This document shows positions 1 through 12,661 of a stretch of DNA of 64,000 nt, one piece after another. Every line of letters begins with the position of its first letter. Positions within the stretch are counted from its first letter, which is position 1. Position numbers and translations under genes: made by a program. Below the pieces are notes generated by a model. It saw only the letters and a program-made list of their open reading frames with translations, was not told where the DNA came from and did not search any database. Origin of the DNA: Eulemur rufifrons (taxonomy: Eukaryota; Chordata; Mammalia; Primates; Lemuridae); contig NC_090984.1 of assembly GCF_041146395.1 (NCBI RefSeq), forward strand, positions 88,811,114 through 88,875,113, in the 5' to 3' direction.

Positions 1-1040
1 TGGAGCCTCCTTGTGGAGGATTAGTAGTATGTCAGGCTTTCAAATAGCAGGTGAAATGCTTTTTTAATTGTTTTCCGCTTCACAATGGGAGTACATGTAC
101 TGTAGAAATGCTATTAAGAAATAGGAACTTGCCTCTGGAGCCCTGATATCCCGAAATCAGCAGGTACTTAAGGACTCCCAGGAAGCGGGGAATTATGTGC
201 TGCCTCTCCCTTGGTTTGCCTGTAGTCCTTGTAGCTAAAGATAAACAAGTGTTAATTTTTTTTTTCCAGTCAAATCGATTGTTATGTTCTTTGGAGAGAA
301 AACAAGTTGGCCATTGTTTTTACTTGGTCTGTGACCAGTTCTGTAGACTAGCGAGTGTAGGAGCCAGTTGGAAGTGGAACAAGAAAGGAATGTGAGTTGA
401 AATATTAAGACAGGAAGTACGGTGGGACAGTATCTTCAAATATTATTTGAGAGGTTTCTTCTCCTCAAATTCCTTTTACACTCAGGCTTTTTCTTACTTT
501 TAGGATTTTCTGAACTAAAGGGGGCTGTGCCAAAAACAGGTTTTTGGTTTGTTAAAGTTTTGGTCCTGCCCGGAATAAGAAGACTTTGACAAAGATAATA
601 AAACAGAGAGAACACGCAATTCTGTGAAAGCTTAGCTGACCATCCTGGAGACTAGATAAAGGCATTTTCATGTCGGATGAGAAAAGCTTAGAAAATCAAA
701 TTTTCCATGTGGATAGATCTCTAAGAAGTGTTCTTATGCTCTGTCCATCTTTGCCCACCCTTGGAGATTGGCCTAGAATGACGGGGCAAAGAAGGCTGCC
801 TGATCAACTAAGTTAGTTGCTTCTGAAGGCAGAGAGGACCTGTGTCTTGATCCCCATGTAGAGCTCAGGAAAGCAGCAGCAAGACCTCAGAGGAGAAAAT
901 TGTTGCATGATTCAATTTCTTCTTCTTCTTCTTTTTTTTTTTTTACTGCAACCCATAAGAAGGAATTCATTTCATACTGAGACCTAGCACACACTCATAT
1001 ATAACGGAAATAAATGTTTCATAAATTCATACTTATTCTT
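1..1040. other. Intergenic, no gene seen
   Basis: Unique-looking AT-rich DNA. A short pyrimidine (TTC/T) run lies at about 918-944. The small open frames here have no recognisable product. By synteny with human 14q23.1 this would lie between the 3' end of DAAM1 and GPR135, but I see no DAAM1 exon. Confidence 0.6.
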
Positions 1041-1045
1041 ACTAT

Positions 1046-1450
1046 GTATATTAGTTATTTATTGCTGTGTAACGAGTTAGTCCCAAATTTAGCAGTTTAA
1101 AACAAACAATTTTATCTCAGCTTCTCTGAGTCAGAAACTTGGAGCAGCTTAGTGGACGGTTCTGACACAGGTCTCTCTTGAGGTTGTAGTGAAGCTGTCA
1201 GCTGGGGCTGCTTCCAAGATGGCTCAGTCACATGGCTGTTGGCAGAAGGCCTTAGTTCCTTTGGGCTGTTGGCAAAAAGTCTCAGTTCCTCACCAAGCGG
1301 GCTTCTCCACAGGGCTGCCTGAGTGTTCTCACAACGTGGCAGCTGGTTCCCCCTAGATGGATTGATCTGAGAGACAGCAAGGAGGAAGCCACAGTTAATA
1401 CCTTTTTGGTCCTAATATTTCACAGATCTTCACTTTTGCCACATTCTGTT
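1046..1450 (+). repeat. Interspersed repeat, family not assigned
   Basis: It begins with wording close to a very common mammalian repeat (TTAGTTATTTATTGCTGTGT, then a 'cccaaattta gcagtttaaaac' phrase) and continues with 'aagatggctcagtcacatggctg'-type text also typical of old dispersed repeats. I recognise it as repetitive but cannot name the family with certainty. Confidence 0.5.
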
Positions 1451-2129
1451 CCTTAAAAGTGAATAATTATAACCTTAATTATTGAGGGGGAAGAAAATGA
1501 ACTCTGCCAAAAACATTCAATTTTTCAATCTGTCTTGTACCTGGGAGTAGCCATGTGATATAGTTCTTATATAGCCAATAAGAGGTAATCAGAAATCTCT
1601 GGAAAGGCCATCTCCTGATAAAAAAGTTAAAATTTTTTGGGAAAAGCTTTTCTTGTCTCTTTTCCCTTTCTTGGAATGGAGAAGGGAGACCTGGAGGTGA
1701 AGCAGTTGTCTTACAAACATATGTCAGTGTGAAGCCTACAGGTCCAGGCTGGAGCCCTGGAAAGCTGTACCTCTGGTGGCATTGTCTGACTGCTCTTTCC
1801 TTGACTTGTTTTTGAGACAAATAACTTCTAATTAGTTTTTTAAAAAGTAATAAGTCACTAAGTATGGCCCATACTTAAGGAAAAAAGAGAATTATTAAGT
1901 TTGACCAATTGACGGGAAGAGTATCAGATAATTTGTGGACGTATTTTACAATTCTCAAACTATGTACGGTAAACTCTGATCTGTTCATTCTATCCTATAT
2001 AATTTCATTTTGTTTTAAATGTTGGTTAATAACCCATCAAACTAACTTCATGACTTACTATTGGCTGTGATCCACCGTCTAAAGTAGTCTAAAATCACTC
2101 TGTTGCCAAAGATGTAGGGAAACAATTAC

Positions 2130-2645
2130 ACTCATAACTTGATGGTGGGAGTGAAAAATGGTACAACTTACAGAGAAGGTAATGTGGCAATATGTATCAA
2201 AATTATAGATGTACTTACACTTTGAACCATCACTCCTACCTATGGGAATCTACCATATAGAAATACCTGCACACATGCAAAATGTTTTATGTGTAAGTTG
2301 CTTCACTGCAGCATCATATTCTAATATTGAAAGATTAGAGATAACCTGTCCATCAAAAGAAGGTGGATAAATTTTGATGTATCCATACAGTGAAAATACC
2401 ATGTAGCTATTAAAAAAAAGAATAAGAAAGCTTTCAATATATCATATGGAATGATTTCCAGGATACACTGTCGAATGAAAAAAGCCATCTGCACATAGTA
2501 TGATAACTTTTGTGTACAAAAGAGAGAAAATTAAGAAAATGTGTCCTTGCTTGTATTTATACAAAGAAACAAAATATTAATAAAAAGTGGTTGCCTGAAA
2601 AAGGTGAGAACAGGTTGAACAGGGAAGATGTAGACAAAAGACTTT
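2130..2645 (+). mobile_element. Old L1 (L1M-type) 3' fragment
   Basis: The text follows the 3' part of ancient L1 elements: 'gatggtgggagtgaaaaatgg', then 'aaccatcactcctacctatggg', 'atgtatccatacagtgaaaata', and a 'taagaaagctttcaatat' stretch. No long reading frame remains. It is truncated and ends next to an Alu fragment. Confidence 0.65.
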
Positions 2646-2727
2646 CTTGAACTCCTAGCCTCAAGTGATCCTTCTACCTCAGCCTCCTAAAGTGCTGGGA
2701 TTACAGGCATGAGCCACCATGCCCAGC
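2646..2727 (-). mobile_element. Alu-related monomer fragment
   Basis: About 80 bp in antisense orientation: 'gaactcctagcctcaagtga', 'cctcagcctcctaaagtgct', 'gggattacaggcatgagcca'. It is the A-box end of an Alu or free Alu monomer, lacking the rest of the dimer, and sits between two L1 pieces. Confidence 0.8.
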
Positions 2728-2732
2728 AAGAC

Positions 2733-4790
2733 TTTTAATGTGTATTTGGTGAAAGATAGTTTGGCTGAATATGAGATTCTTTGTTGACAGGTTTTTTTTC
2801 TTCCTTTCAGCGTTTTGAATACATCATCTCATTACCTTCTGGCCTCTATTTTTTCTGACAAATCAGCTGTTAATCTTATTGGGGTTCCTTTGTGCATGAT
2901 AAATTGTTTCTCCCTTGCTACTTTCAAGATTTTCCCTTTGTCTTTCACTTTTTGCATTTTTACCACTAAGTGGCTGTCTTTGTATCTCATTGTGTTTATC
3001 TTACTTGGAATTCATTGAGTTTCCTGAATGTATGTAGATTAATTCTCTTAAAAATCAAATTTGGGAAGTTTTCAACCATTATTTCTTCAAGTATTTTTTC
3101 TGCTCCTTTCTCTCTCTTCTTCTTCTTCTGGTAGTCACATTAAACATATGTTAGTGCACTTAATGGTGTGCCACAGGTCTTTGAAGTCCTGTTAATTTTC
3201 TTCATTCTTTATTCTGTTTTTCAGATTACATAATCTCTATTGAGCTACATTTAATTTTGTTCTTTCTTTTTCCAGTTCAAATTTACTGTTGAGCCCCACT
3301 AGTGAATTTTTAATTTCAGGTATTGTACTTTTCGACTCTAGAATTTCCATGTCTCTTTTTCATGGATTCTATCACTTTAATATTCTCTATTGATGAGACA
3401 TAGCCAGCATGACTTCTTTTACTTCTTTAAGCATAGTTTTAAAAAAATTCTTTGAACATATTTATAACGGCTACTTTAAAGACTTTGTTAAATCTGACAT
3501 CCGATCCCTCTCATGGACAGTTTCCATTGCCTGCTTTCTTTCCTGGGTTTGGTTCACACTTTCTGTTTCTGTGCATGTTTCACACATTTTTATTGTTGCT
3601 GTTGTTGCAAACTGGCCATTTCAGCTAGAACCAAGGAAAGAGACAGCTAAGAAAAGCTCACCTGGAGCAACTCTGTAGCAGTTCTGGATACAGGTTTCCA
3701 CCCCTTCTTCTCTGGGTCTTGTTATAATTGTTTGCTTGTTTATTTGTTTAGTGACTGGCTAGACTATGTTGGTGTAGGGTTTTTGCTCTGCAGATACGGC
3801 CTCTGGTGTTGTTCCTCAGAGGGCATAACCTTGGATATGCCCATAGACCCCCTCATATGATAGTGCTTTTAGTAGGACTCCCTTTGTTTCTTTCCCTGAT
3901 CACATCTAGTGGCTAGGTGTCACTAACTGTTGGTTGATTTCTCTATTGCTCTGGGGCATAAATTACTCCACAGTATGATCCAATTGCAGAGGTAGTTTTT
4001 GAGGTTAATGTTTGTTTTTTCTGACCTCAGGAGGGCCCTTCTTAGTTTTCTCTTTTCTTAGTTCTCTCTAGTAAACTAGTTGCGCTATGGTTTAGCTTGT
4101 ATCTCTCATTAAGCTACCACCAGCCTCCTCTTAGCTGTTCACCACTAAAACTCCATTGTTTCTGAGAATGCCCTTTGACTTGAACTTCCCCAAACTTTGT
4201 TTCAAATAATATTGAGTTCCTTTGGGGAGAGCTTCAGAGTTCTCTGTTTAAAGGTCTGTCTAACCCTGAGCAAACTCTTTGAGCCATGGCTCTAGAACTG
4301 GGAGCAGGGATGGTGGCCTGCTTCTTTTGGAGTGATTGCTTTGGGAGTAGGGCACTGGGTGGGAGTGGATAGTCTCTGGTTTCCTCAGCTTGCCTCTCCT
4401 AGCATGGAACCTGTCCTACAAATGAGCTGGATTAAGAACAATCATGGCCCCAGTATTCTCAGCCTGCCACAGCCAAGGTAAAGCTCCATGAGCAAGAGCT
4501 AAGAAGAAGAAAAGAACCTCCAACTTCTAGGCTGCACTCACCTGGAATTTAGCCTCTGCAACAAATAGCTGGGGAGTTAAGTTCTTATGCTCTTTCCCTC
4601 TGAGGAAAATACCATAGTTCTGGGAGCTGGAGGGGAAGAAGGAGTCCTGTGCTTTAGACTATACTCACCTGGAATGGAGTCTCTGTCATGCTGAGCTGGG
4701 AGCAGAGAGAAAGGGAGTGGGTTATAATTCAAATGCTGCAGACTTGCTGTTCTTACTGGGTGTTAGTAGATTTTCTTAAATAAATGTTCC
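2733..4790 (-). mobile_element. Antisense old L1: ORF1 start and 5' UTR region
   Basis: Read on the minus strand this runs from L1 ORF1 into the long 5' UTR of an old (L1M) element. Plus-strand wording such as 'gggaagttttcaaccattat' and 'ttcttcaagtattttttctgct' is the reverse complement of the ORF1 coiled-coil coding region. The distal part, to about 4.8 kb, has the repeated 'ctcacctggaat' phrases of an L1 5' UTR. It is broken by many stops and is not coding. The outer edge is approximate. Confidence 0.65.
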
Positions 4791-6179
4791 TTCATTTTCT
4801 GTATAGGAGACAGAAATTGTAGGAGATTTCAAAGGGTTATTTTAAAAATAATTTTCATCAATTATACTGGTTTCACTGGGGATCAGGTCCACAGAGCTCC
4901 TCGTTGCCATTCCAGAAGTGGAACTCTCAATGTATGTTTTATATATAGTTTTGATTTATTGACCCAACAATATCAAAATGTATCAAAAATCAAAAATATT
5001 TCTTAACAATTTTTAAAAAGCAGCCTGAGACAGCCCTATGGGTGTGGCTTCAGCCCTCTTTGGTGCTGAGGTGCAGTAATGGTCATTCTGTGTCCAGAGA
5101 AGAGCTCTAAAATGGTCATTAGACCTGGGTCCTCTTGGACAGATATGGGGGATAATTACTCAGCAAGCTGTGGATGTGAGTCTGGAGACAGACTGATGGA
5201 TGCCTCGGTAGATGCTGCTACAGATGGATGAGGACTGAGGACTTAAGTTCACCAATGCCTTGGCACTAAATAAGACCATAGAATCTAGATACCACCATCT
5301 TAAGTTTTGCCATCTGGCAGAACAGGAGATTGGGAAAAAATTGAGTTGCAGAAAAATAGCGACTTTCTTTCCTGCAGCACTAAAACTGCAGGCTAGGATT
5401 TTAGATCAGTTGTAAAAGTATAGGCAATTCTTTTGAGAGTTTGGCTGAAGGCAGGGAGCTGGGGTAGAGAAAAGGGTGGGTGAGGAATGGGAGAGGTTTT
5501 TTGTTGTTGTTGTTTTTTTTTTTTTTTTAGAGCATGCTTAAGTGCTCACAGGAGGGATTTGGTTCAGTGGGAAGGCTAAGGATACCAGGAAATGGAGATA
5601 ATTGATGGCGTGAGATTCCTGAGGTTGGACAGGGGACCAGTTTCTTTATTGGAATTGGTAAGACAGAGCTGAGAAGTGGTACAAATCCACTTTAGTTTGC
5701 TAGGTTTGGTGGCGAAAATATGAAGGGATATGTATCTGATGGATCCTGTTTTCTAGGAGCAAAAGTTATCGTCTTCCAAGAGGATATGGTTGGTTAAAAG
5801 TTTGAGGGGATAAAACTTGAAGGGTTATAAAAAGGGGGCAAAAAGAGTGAGCTGGCAAGTGAAAAGGTTTGGATTTCTGTGCAGGGTGGAAGGGCCAGCA
5901 AGTCTGTGGATTTTAGGCGCAAAGGTACTAATCAATCGGATTCTGTAATTTTGCTCCAACTGTGCTCACCTGCCCTGGAGCACGAATGGAGAAGATGAAT
6001 GGTTAGGGTCATTCAGGATTGGGCTTTTTCTAGAAAATAACTGCTTAGAACCTCTTCATATATTTAAAAAACACACATCTAGCTGTTCTCCAAATTTAAA
6101 AAATCCTTTCTTTTAAATTTTATGGTGTCTATCGTCCCATCCCTTTGATAGTTGCTTTTATTTTCCCTCTTTTCCAGGT

Positions 6180-6440
6180 TTCTCCTTGTCTTTTACAAAT
6201 GAGAGAGCGGTACAGTACAGGGGTTGTTAAGAGAGGACTTTTGGCACCAGTTTTCCAGGTACAAATCTTAATGTTTAGCACTTACCATGATAGCTGTATG
6301 ACCTTAGGCAAATTACACAACACCTCTGTGCCTCAGTTTTCTCATCTGTAAAATGGGGGGAGTGATTATAATAGTACCCCCTTTCATGGGGTTGCTCTGA
6401 GGATTAAATAAGCTAATGATACTGAGTATTACTTGCTGCT
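6180..6440 (+). repeat. MIR SINE
   Basis: Contains the MIR core wording 'gaccttaggcaaattacaca', 'tgcctcagttttctcatctg', 'taaaatggggggagtgatta' and 'ggattaaataagctaatga'. Clear MIR in sense orientation, with approximate ends. Confidence 0.85.
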
Positions 6441-7049
6441 GTTATTTTTGCAACCCAAATGAAATACTCAAACTGGGAACAGAATGAGGCATGAAGGGTT
6501 ATATTCTGGCCTTTCATAGCATGTAATATATCCCAATATTTCACAGCTTTTCTTTCCCCCTTTCCTTACAAAGGCACTATAATCGCACACTCACAGGAAG
6601 CATGAAGAAAGGTCTAAGTCTTAGATTTATTTAAGAATCATTCTTTCTCCATCTTATTCAAGGCATTGATTTTTGTCTCAAGTATTTATACTGAACCAGT
6701 TGGTTGCTGACCAATGTCTGCACATATTTTGCTTCCAAATTTATCTCCTTTCTTTGATAATCTCTTCTGAAATGTTGCACCTTTTCTTCTCCACAAATAA
6801 ACTAGAGTCCTAGTTATGGCTGATTCTTATAAAGCACAAGGTTCTCAATTTGGCTACAAGCCTTCTGCAGACAGGTATTGTGATTTCTACCTTCTTATCA
6901 GCCTTAGCACCTAGGAAGTAGCCTGATAATCTTAATGTTTAGCACTTACGATGTTTAGCACTTCCCACTAAAGTAGAAAACAAAGATGGTAGTTGCTGCC
7001 GATGATAATACTGCAATTTCTCATCTTCAGTTTTCCTACCCATCAACTT

Positions 7050-7200
7050 TTGTGGGGGCAGCAGAATGTAAAGAAGGGAACATTGCCTCTGAGACCAAAC
7101 AGACTGCAGTTCAGATCCTCGTTCTACCACTGAATAGTTGTATAGCCTTGGATGAAAAAGCAATTTACAACATTGTAAATTGTTCAGTAGCTTATTAGCA
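7050..7200 (+). repeat. MIR SINE fragment
   Basis: Shorter, more diverged MIR: 'gaccaaacagactgcagttc', 'agatcctcgttctaccactg', 'tagttgtatagccttgg'. Confidence 0.55.
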
Positions 7201-9545
7201 ATTTTCTCTCTTTCTCCTTCAGTTCTTGCCAACTGTAACTCTTAGAGCCACTAACAGGATGGTCTCTTTCATAAGCCATTTCTTTCCTAAAACTTCCTAC
7301 CACTGACGAGGTAGGGCAAGAATTCCTTTTCTTCCTTAAAGTCCTTCATGCCATGATGTTGTCACTTACAATCTCTTGGATTTTCCCTTCACTCACCAGG
7401 CAGGTTTATTCCATGTCATGTTTATTTTTCAACACCTTCCTTCAATTCTTCTTCTCAGGCGATACCCTATTTTACAACATGCTCATCTTTTCCCCTTAAG
7501 ATCACGAACTCTCTTTCTGCCCTTTATTCACAATTGCCCAATTCCTATTCTATGATACCTTTCATAATTGGAAGACTTTATCTTTTCTCTCTAAATCCCA
7601 GAAAATACTTCCATTTTTTCACAGTACCAAAAAATACACAACATTTTTGCCTTTAACTGCAGATATCTGTTCAATGTTACTCCGGCTGCATTAGTCTGCC
7701 TATGTTTTATAGTAACAAGTGCTAGGGAGGAGAGATTATCTCATCTACTTTGTACTACACTGAGTGCAGCAAAATACATACAATTTATAAACTTCTGATT
7801 GTGATGATACTCTGAGAAGCAGAAAAAATTAAAACATCTTTATCTCTGACACAAATCATGTATTTCCACATTTAATTACAAAATAACAACATGCACCCAC
7901 CTGTCAAACAACAAATTAAATACTAATAAACATCTTGAAATACTTTATAAGGCAAAAATGCTGGCTATTTCACATTGAAATCTTCATATGACAACTGGTA
8001 TCTTTTCATACCTAGTGTAAAGTACTTATTAAATTAATGCTGTGAAATATTGAAGAAAAGAGGGGCAGGATGGAGGCAAGGAAAGAAAGAAGGAGAAAAG
8101 AACAATATTTTTTAAAATTCTTAGTAAATGATTCTGTGTACAGTGGCATTTCATGTGAGAAATTTCACATACACAAATCCTGAATTGTGCTTCGAATTAT
8201 TTGTAAAAAGCATGTTTGTTTTTGCACATTTCTGAAGATATTTTCAGTTTGATTGAAGTACCTCTCCAACTTTATGCCTATGTTTTTAATACTCTATTAC
8301 ATATAACAGTCCCACACCTAATTGTTCCTTTCTAATAAAGATTCCATTATTTTAGACAAGTCATGTCTATAAAGCAACAATCAGCTATTTTTAAAAAAAA
8401 TACCCAAACTTCCAAATGTAGGAGAGTATGATCCTCTTGGAAATCTCCATGTTTATTCCAAGAATATGGCCACTTCTCAAAATAGTTTTAGAATTCCTCC
8501 TTCAAATCATCATCAGTTAGTTAAAAGCCATATAGCAATGCCAATATTGTTATTTTATAGACAAATTTTTAAAATGATAATTTAAAAAGTGGCATCACTC
8601 ACCTTATTCAATCAACTTGACTTCAAATTACATTTCTGGCTGTATCCAAAAATCAAATTTACCTCAAAACACGAAGATTTTGTACTATGAAAATAATTTT
8701 TAAAAATATGAAAATATTCTGAGAGCAGAATTCTAAAAATTATCAGAAACAAAATCGCAGGTTAGAGTAAGGGCAAAGCTTACTTTCCAAAGTTTTCCAA
8801 GGCAGATCATTTTGGGAGTATGAGAGGGGGTGGAAGGAACATTAAATTTTATTATAATTTTGGAATACTTTTTAAAACAGAAACAGAACAGTTATGCTCA
8901 TACTTCTATCTGCTCTTCACATGGTTGATTTTTTTCTAGTAATAAACCACCTTTTCAGAATCTTAAAATGTTTTAAATGGGATATAATGTACAAGTTCCC
9001 AAAAAGGTTATAAGGGTGTGAGGTGGAGAAGTGCACTGACGTGTGTAAGGGTAAGAATTTTCTGCTCCCAACCTAAGCACCACGCCAGAGGTGCAAGTTC
9101 TAGAATCTGAAGTTTTGTTGAATGCTGGTGATTTAGAAGGGCTTTCAAGCAGCTCTGAGGATCTCCATTCATTCCTGAAACTCTATGTATTTGAACAAAT
9201 ACTAGCTGCATTCAATGTTTATTTCACAGTGTGATCATGTAATATGAGCTATTCAGTAATAGTGAATATTATTTTTTGTCATTTTTTTGGCACTTACAGT
9301 TCACAATGCTTGGTTGTGTGGTTTAAGATTGTTTTAATTTTTGCATTTTACATTTCTTTTGGCACTTTTGAAGAAATGGACATTGTCTTTTATGTTGTTT
9401 GGGGGAAGTGGTGACCCTCCCCCCGACTCTTTAGTTTTAAATGTTTGGCTTTATGAAATCCCGCGATTCTCCCAGGAATCCTGTATCATTAAATGAAGCG
9501 AGTGGAAATTTGCCTTCACAAGCTGTCCATACCATCCTGCCTCAG

Positions 9546-11066
9546 TCAGAGACTGGTATCCCCGGCTTCGGATTTAGGCTGTTTGGCCACTGCTGTCACA
9601 GGCTCTGGTGGCCCCTCCCGAAAGAAAAGTACAACTGGATTTTTGCGGGCCCACATGGCCAAATCCCCTCCCGCCCCACTGGCTGGGTTGGAAGAGGACA
9701 TCCTGCTGCAGGCGCCCAGCCGGTTGGCATAGCGGTTTCGGAGGCGATTTCGGCTTCTGGCTTGCAGACCCGGGCCCTGGCTGGGCAGGAAAGCGTCCAC
9801 ATTCCCAGTCCGGTAGCCCTCTTCGCGGTTGCGCCCTAGGAGCATCGAAATGTTGGGGTTGCGGATGGCATAGATGACAGGGTTGATGGCTCCATTGGCC
9901 CAGGTCAACCAGACAGCCACCACGTTGAGGAGCGAGGGGGGCTGCGCGGCCTGGGCCTGCCGGGTCGCAGCCAGCAGTACCAGGAAGCAGTAGGGTCCCC
10001 AGCAGCAGATGACGAAGACGATCATGATAAGCACGGTGGTGGCTGTTCGCACCTCACTGAAGAAACGCAGCACGCGCGCATAGGTGGTCACGGGCCCCAC
10101 ACGCACGTCCGACAGTCGCACCGTCTTGCAGATGTGGTAGTGGCAGAAGCACATGAGCAGGAAGGGCAGCAGGTAGCAGGCCACCACCAGCCCCACGCTG
10201 TAGGCCGCGCCCAGCTGCGCCGGGTCCGGGGAGGTCCGGTAGAGGCAGCCGTGGAAGCTCTGCGCCGCCGGGGACTCCCGGGGCGCCCCGAGCAGCTCCC
10301 AGGGCAGGGAGAAGCCCAGCGCGGCCAGCCAGGCGCCCGCCAGCAGCTGCAGCGCGCGGCGGCGGCCGATCTTCTCCCGGGGCGGCCGCACGATGGCGCA
10401 GTAGCGGTCCAGCGAGATGAGGGCCAAGCTGAGCGTGGACACGATGCCGAAGCACGAGCTGAAGAAGCGGCTGGCGGCGCAGAAGCCGCGCCAGGGCCCC
10501 GCAGCGGCTGCGGGCGCGGAGCCTCCGGGCGGCGTGAAGAGGTCCAGGAAGGCGGCGGGCAGGCAGAGCAGTGCCGTGAGCAGATCCGACAGGGACAGCG
10601 ACAGGATGAAGGCGTTGGTGACGGTACGGAGCTGCCGGTGCTTCACGATCACCCCCATCACCGCGCAGTTGCCCAGGCTAGACAGCAGGAAGATGAAGAG
10701 GAGGACCAGCGCCTGGGCCGCCACGGCCGCCCCGTGCGACAGCAGCGGCGCCTCCTCCGGCCCCAGCGGCGGCCTCCCCGCCGCCTCCGCCGCCCCCGCC
10801 GCCCGCGCGGACCCCGCCGCCCCACCCGCGCCGAGGCCGCCGCCACCCGTAGCGACAGCGCTGCCGCCTCCGCTCGCGTTGCTCTGGTTCCCCAGCGCCT
10901 CGGCCGCCGCGGTCGCCACGGTGCTGAAAGACAGCGCGGCCGCGGTCGCCGCGGAGGAAGTCCCGCCAGGCGCGCCGGCCGCGGAGGGGGCGCCGGGGTG
11001 CGGGCTGCCCAGTAAGGCCATGCTCGCTGGTGGGCGGGCCGGCGGCGGCGGCCGCTGCTCCTTCAT
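9546..11066 (-). CDS. GPR135: Orphan G protein-coupled receptor 135
   Basis: Class A GPCR of the plasma and endosomal membranes with no agreed ligand. A single uninterrupted 506-codon frame, intronless like human GPR135 (494 residues as I recall it). Residues 1-110 form an Ala/Gly/Pro-rich extracellular tail with glycosylation sequons at N60 (NQS) and N63 (NAS). Seven membrane segments follow: TM1 about 112-140, TM2 148-170 with D161, TM3 196-222 ending in D220-R221-Y222, TM4 237-260, TM5 288-312, TM6 341-367 with C355-W-G-P358, TM7 379-402 with N395-P-V-I-Y399. C196 and C274 are placed to form the conserved TM3-ECL2 disulfide. The basic C-tail has Ser clusters (S457-S459). The start is the ATG giving MKEQRPPPP, aligned with the human N terminus; M16 (MALLG) is a second possible start. 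The extra residues are mostly in the low-complexity tail. Confidence 0.97.
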   Translation of the reverse strand: MKEQRPPPPARPPASMALLGSPHPGAPSAAGAPGGTSSAATAAALSFSTVATAAAEALGNQSNASGGGSAVATGGGGLGAGGAAGSARAAGAAEAAGRPPLGPEEAPLLSHGAAVAAQALVLLFIFLLSSLGNCAVMGVIVKHRQLRTVTNAFILSLSLSDLLTALLCLPAAFLDLFTPPGGSAPAAAAGPWRGFCAASRFFSSCFGIVSTLSLALISLDRYCAIVRPPREKIGRRRALQLLAGAWLAALGFSLPWELLGAPRESPAAQSFHGCLYRTSPDPAQLGAAYSVGLVVACYLLPFLLMCFCHYHICKTVRLSDVRVGPVTTYARVLRFFSEVRTATTVLIMIVFVICCWGPYCFLVLLAATRQAQAAQPPSLLNVVAVWLTWANGAINPVIYAIRNPNISMLLGRNREEGYRTGNVDAFLPSQGPGLQARSRNRLRNRYANRLGACSRMSSSNPASGAGGDLAMWARKNPVVLFFREGPPEPVTAVAKQPKSEAGDTSL

Positions 11067-11350
11067 GGGGCCCCGCGGCGGCCGCGGGTCTGTTCATCCC
11101 GCACAGGGGAGGCGGCTGCTCGGCTGGAGGGGCGGCCGCTGCGGACAGCCGGGCTCGGCCGGAGGGTGGCGGTCGCCGGGGATGGCAGAGCCTTTGACGT
11201 GGGTTCCAGGCGTTTCCGAGGGAACCGCGTGTTTACGCAGGAGCGCGGGGCGGGACGCCAGCCCAGTACCCTCAGGAAAGCCGGCCCACGACACTGCCTC
11301 TCCCCGAGGTTACCCAGTCAGCGGGTTGGGCTTCGGAGAGTGCCAGGTCG
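9550..11350. promoter_or_regulatory. CpG island over GPR135
   Basis: The whole GPR135 coding sequence and about 300 bp upstream are GC-rich with very frequent CpG, most densely at 10,200-11,250. In a mammal this marks an unmethylated promoter region; here the island also covers the coding exon. No TATA box is evident upstream of 11,066. The exact transcription start is not visible. Confidence 0.8.
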
Positions 11351-11604
11351 CTCTTTAGGGACCACTGCCGGGGCACATAGAGCAGGACTGGCCCGCAAAC
11401 AAATGACCAGATTCAACAAAGATTCACTCTAGCTCTCTCTTGTAGGGTACAAATGTGCGACAGGGAGGCCTTTGTTGGGGGCGCTTTGCTTCCTGTGGGT
11501 ATTTTTGGCATGGACAGGTAGGAAAGAAATCTAAAACCTAAAGTGAAAAGCAGTCCACATCCAGAGCTCTTAAACTTGCGGGGCAGAATAATTTACACCA
11601 ATCG

Positions 11605-11795
11605 TTCTCAAACTTGAGTGTGTAACAGAATCACCTAGAGGACGCGTTAAAACACAAGTGACTGGGCTTCAATCCTAGAATTTCAGATTACTTAGGTCTG
11701 GGGTAGTGTCCAAGAATTTCTGACGAGTTCACCAGTGGTGATGCTTGTCCGAGGACCACCTTTGAGAACCACTGATGTGGTAAGCTTGGTAAAAT
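11605..11795 (+). mobile_element. MER5-like hAT MITE
   Basis: Typical MER5 text from 'aatcgttctcaaacttgagt' through 'agaatcacctagaggac', 'acttaggtctggggtagtgt' and 'gatgcttgtccgaggaccac' to the terminal inverted repeat 'ctttgagaaccactgat'. Near full length. Non-autonomous and not coding. Confidence 0.88.
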
Positions 11796-12189
11796 GCAGA
11801 TTCCCTGGATGACTCCCGGAATTACTGAGGATGGGCCCATGAATCTAAACATCATAGGTGATGCTGATACAGGTGCTCTAAGAGATATCACCTTGTTTTC
11901 AAGGGCCTAGACCACAGGACCATAACTGGCTAATAAATGGGGGACAAGAGAGGGACTGGTTCCTTGCCCTGCTGGCAGCCTTCATCTGTTCTCAGGAATA
12001 GGGTGTGTTTTGAATTTAAGGTGCTGCCAGCCCAGCTGTCATCACAGATGCAGCTCCAGGTATCTGGCTGGGAGATTCAGGAACAGGAAAGGCATGGCTG
12101 CCCAGGGAAGCCGCATCTCAAGTTTCTGGGCATGCCCTCTAATGGTGAAAATGTGATAAACCCTCTGGCTAACCTGGGGTCTTCTTGAA

Positions 12190-12390
12190 AGCAGTGATGC
12201 GCAGTGTGTGGAACCTGGACCAGCAGCATCAACATCCCCCGAGAACTTTTAGAGATGCAAATTCTCAGGCCCTCCCCCAAGTCTGCTGAATCTGAACCTC
12301 TGGGGCTGGGGCTCAGCTACTTGTGTTTTAACAAGTCCTCCAGGTGATTCTGTCTGATGCACAAATTTGAGAAACACTGTTCTAAAGAAT
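12190..12390 (-). mobile_element. MER5-like hAT MITE, opposite orientation
   Basis: Reverse-oriented MER5-like copy: 'gtgtggaacctggaccagca', 'gcatcaacatcccccgagaa', 'gaacctctggggctggggct', ending 'aaatttgagaaacactgtt'. Confidence 0.85.
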
Positions 12391-12661
12391 GACTAGTATA
12401 TAAAGATGAAAACTTTGCAAGGACTAGGCCTTTCTTTAAAAATGTAACTAGTGCTTTTATTTCTGGAAATGCTAAGTGAATTAATTCAATAAAGTAGGTG
12501 AAGAAAAAAAATAAAAAAAATTAAAAAAAAAAAGAATGACTAGTATATGTGTAGGTCTTAGATTCAATATTAGTACTTTGAGTGCTTATTTCATTGAGGA
12601 AAAATATCTTACTGGAAATTTACAGCATAAATATTATAGAAGAACAGTTAAGGTGGTAAAC

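Larger units (their letters stand above)
4791..9540. other. Intergenic or GPR135 3' UTR; MIRs and unique DNA
   Basis: No coding gene is seen. Contents are a T-rich run at about 5,500-5,530, MIR SINE copies near 6.3 and 7.1 kb, and otherwise unique AT-rich sequence. On the minus strand, AATAAA signals (TTTATT on plus) occur near 9,216 and 8,449 and could end the GPR135 transcript. The 3' end of that mRNA cannot be fixed from sequence alone. Confidence 0.5.

Noticed and set aside
2815..3678. Small plus-strand frames with hydrophobic products
   Set aside because: They are the complement of an antisense L1 ORF1/5' UTR.
1..9500. A terminal DAAM1 exon
   Set aside because: Expected by synteny upstream, but no formin-like coding sequence or splice sites seen.
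9441..9877. Plus-strand frames of 79-132 codons over the GPR135 3' end
   Set aside because: Antisense shadows of the GPR135 C-terminal coding region.
10134..11358. Long plus-strand frames as genes opposite GPR135
   Set aside because: Low-complexity products on the complement of a clear GPCR gene; GC-rich DNA has few stops.
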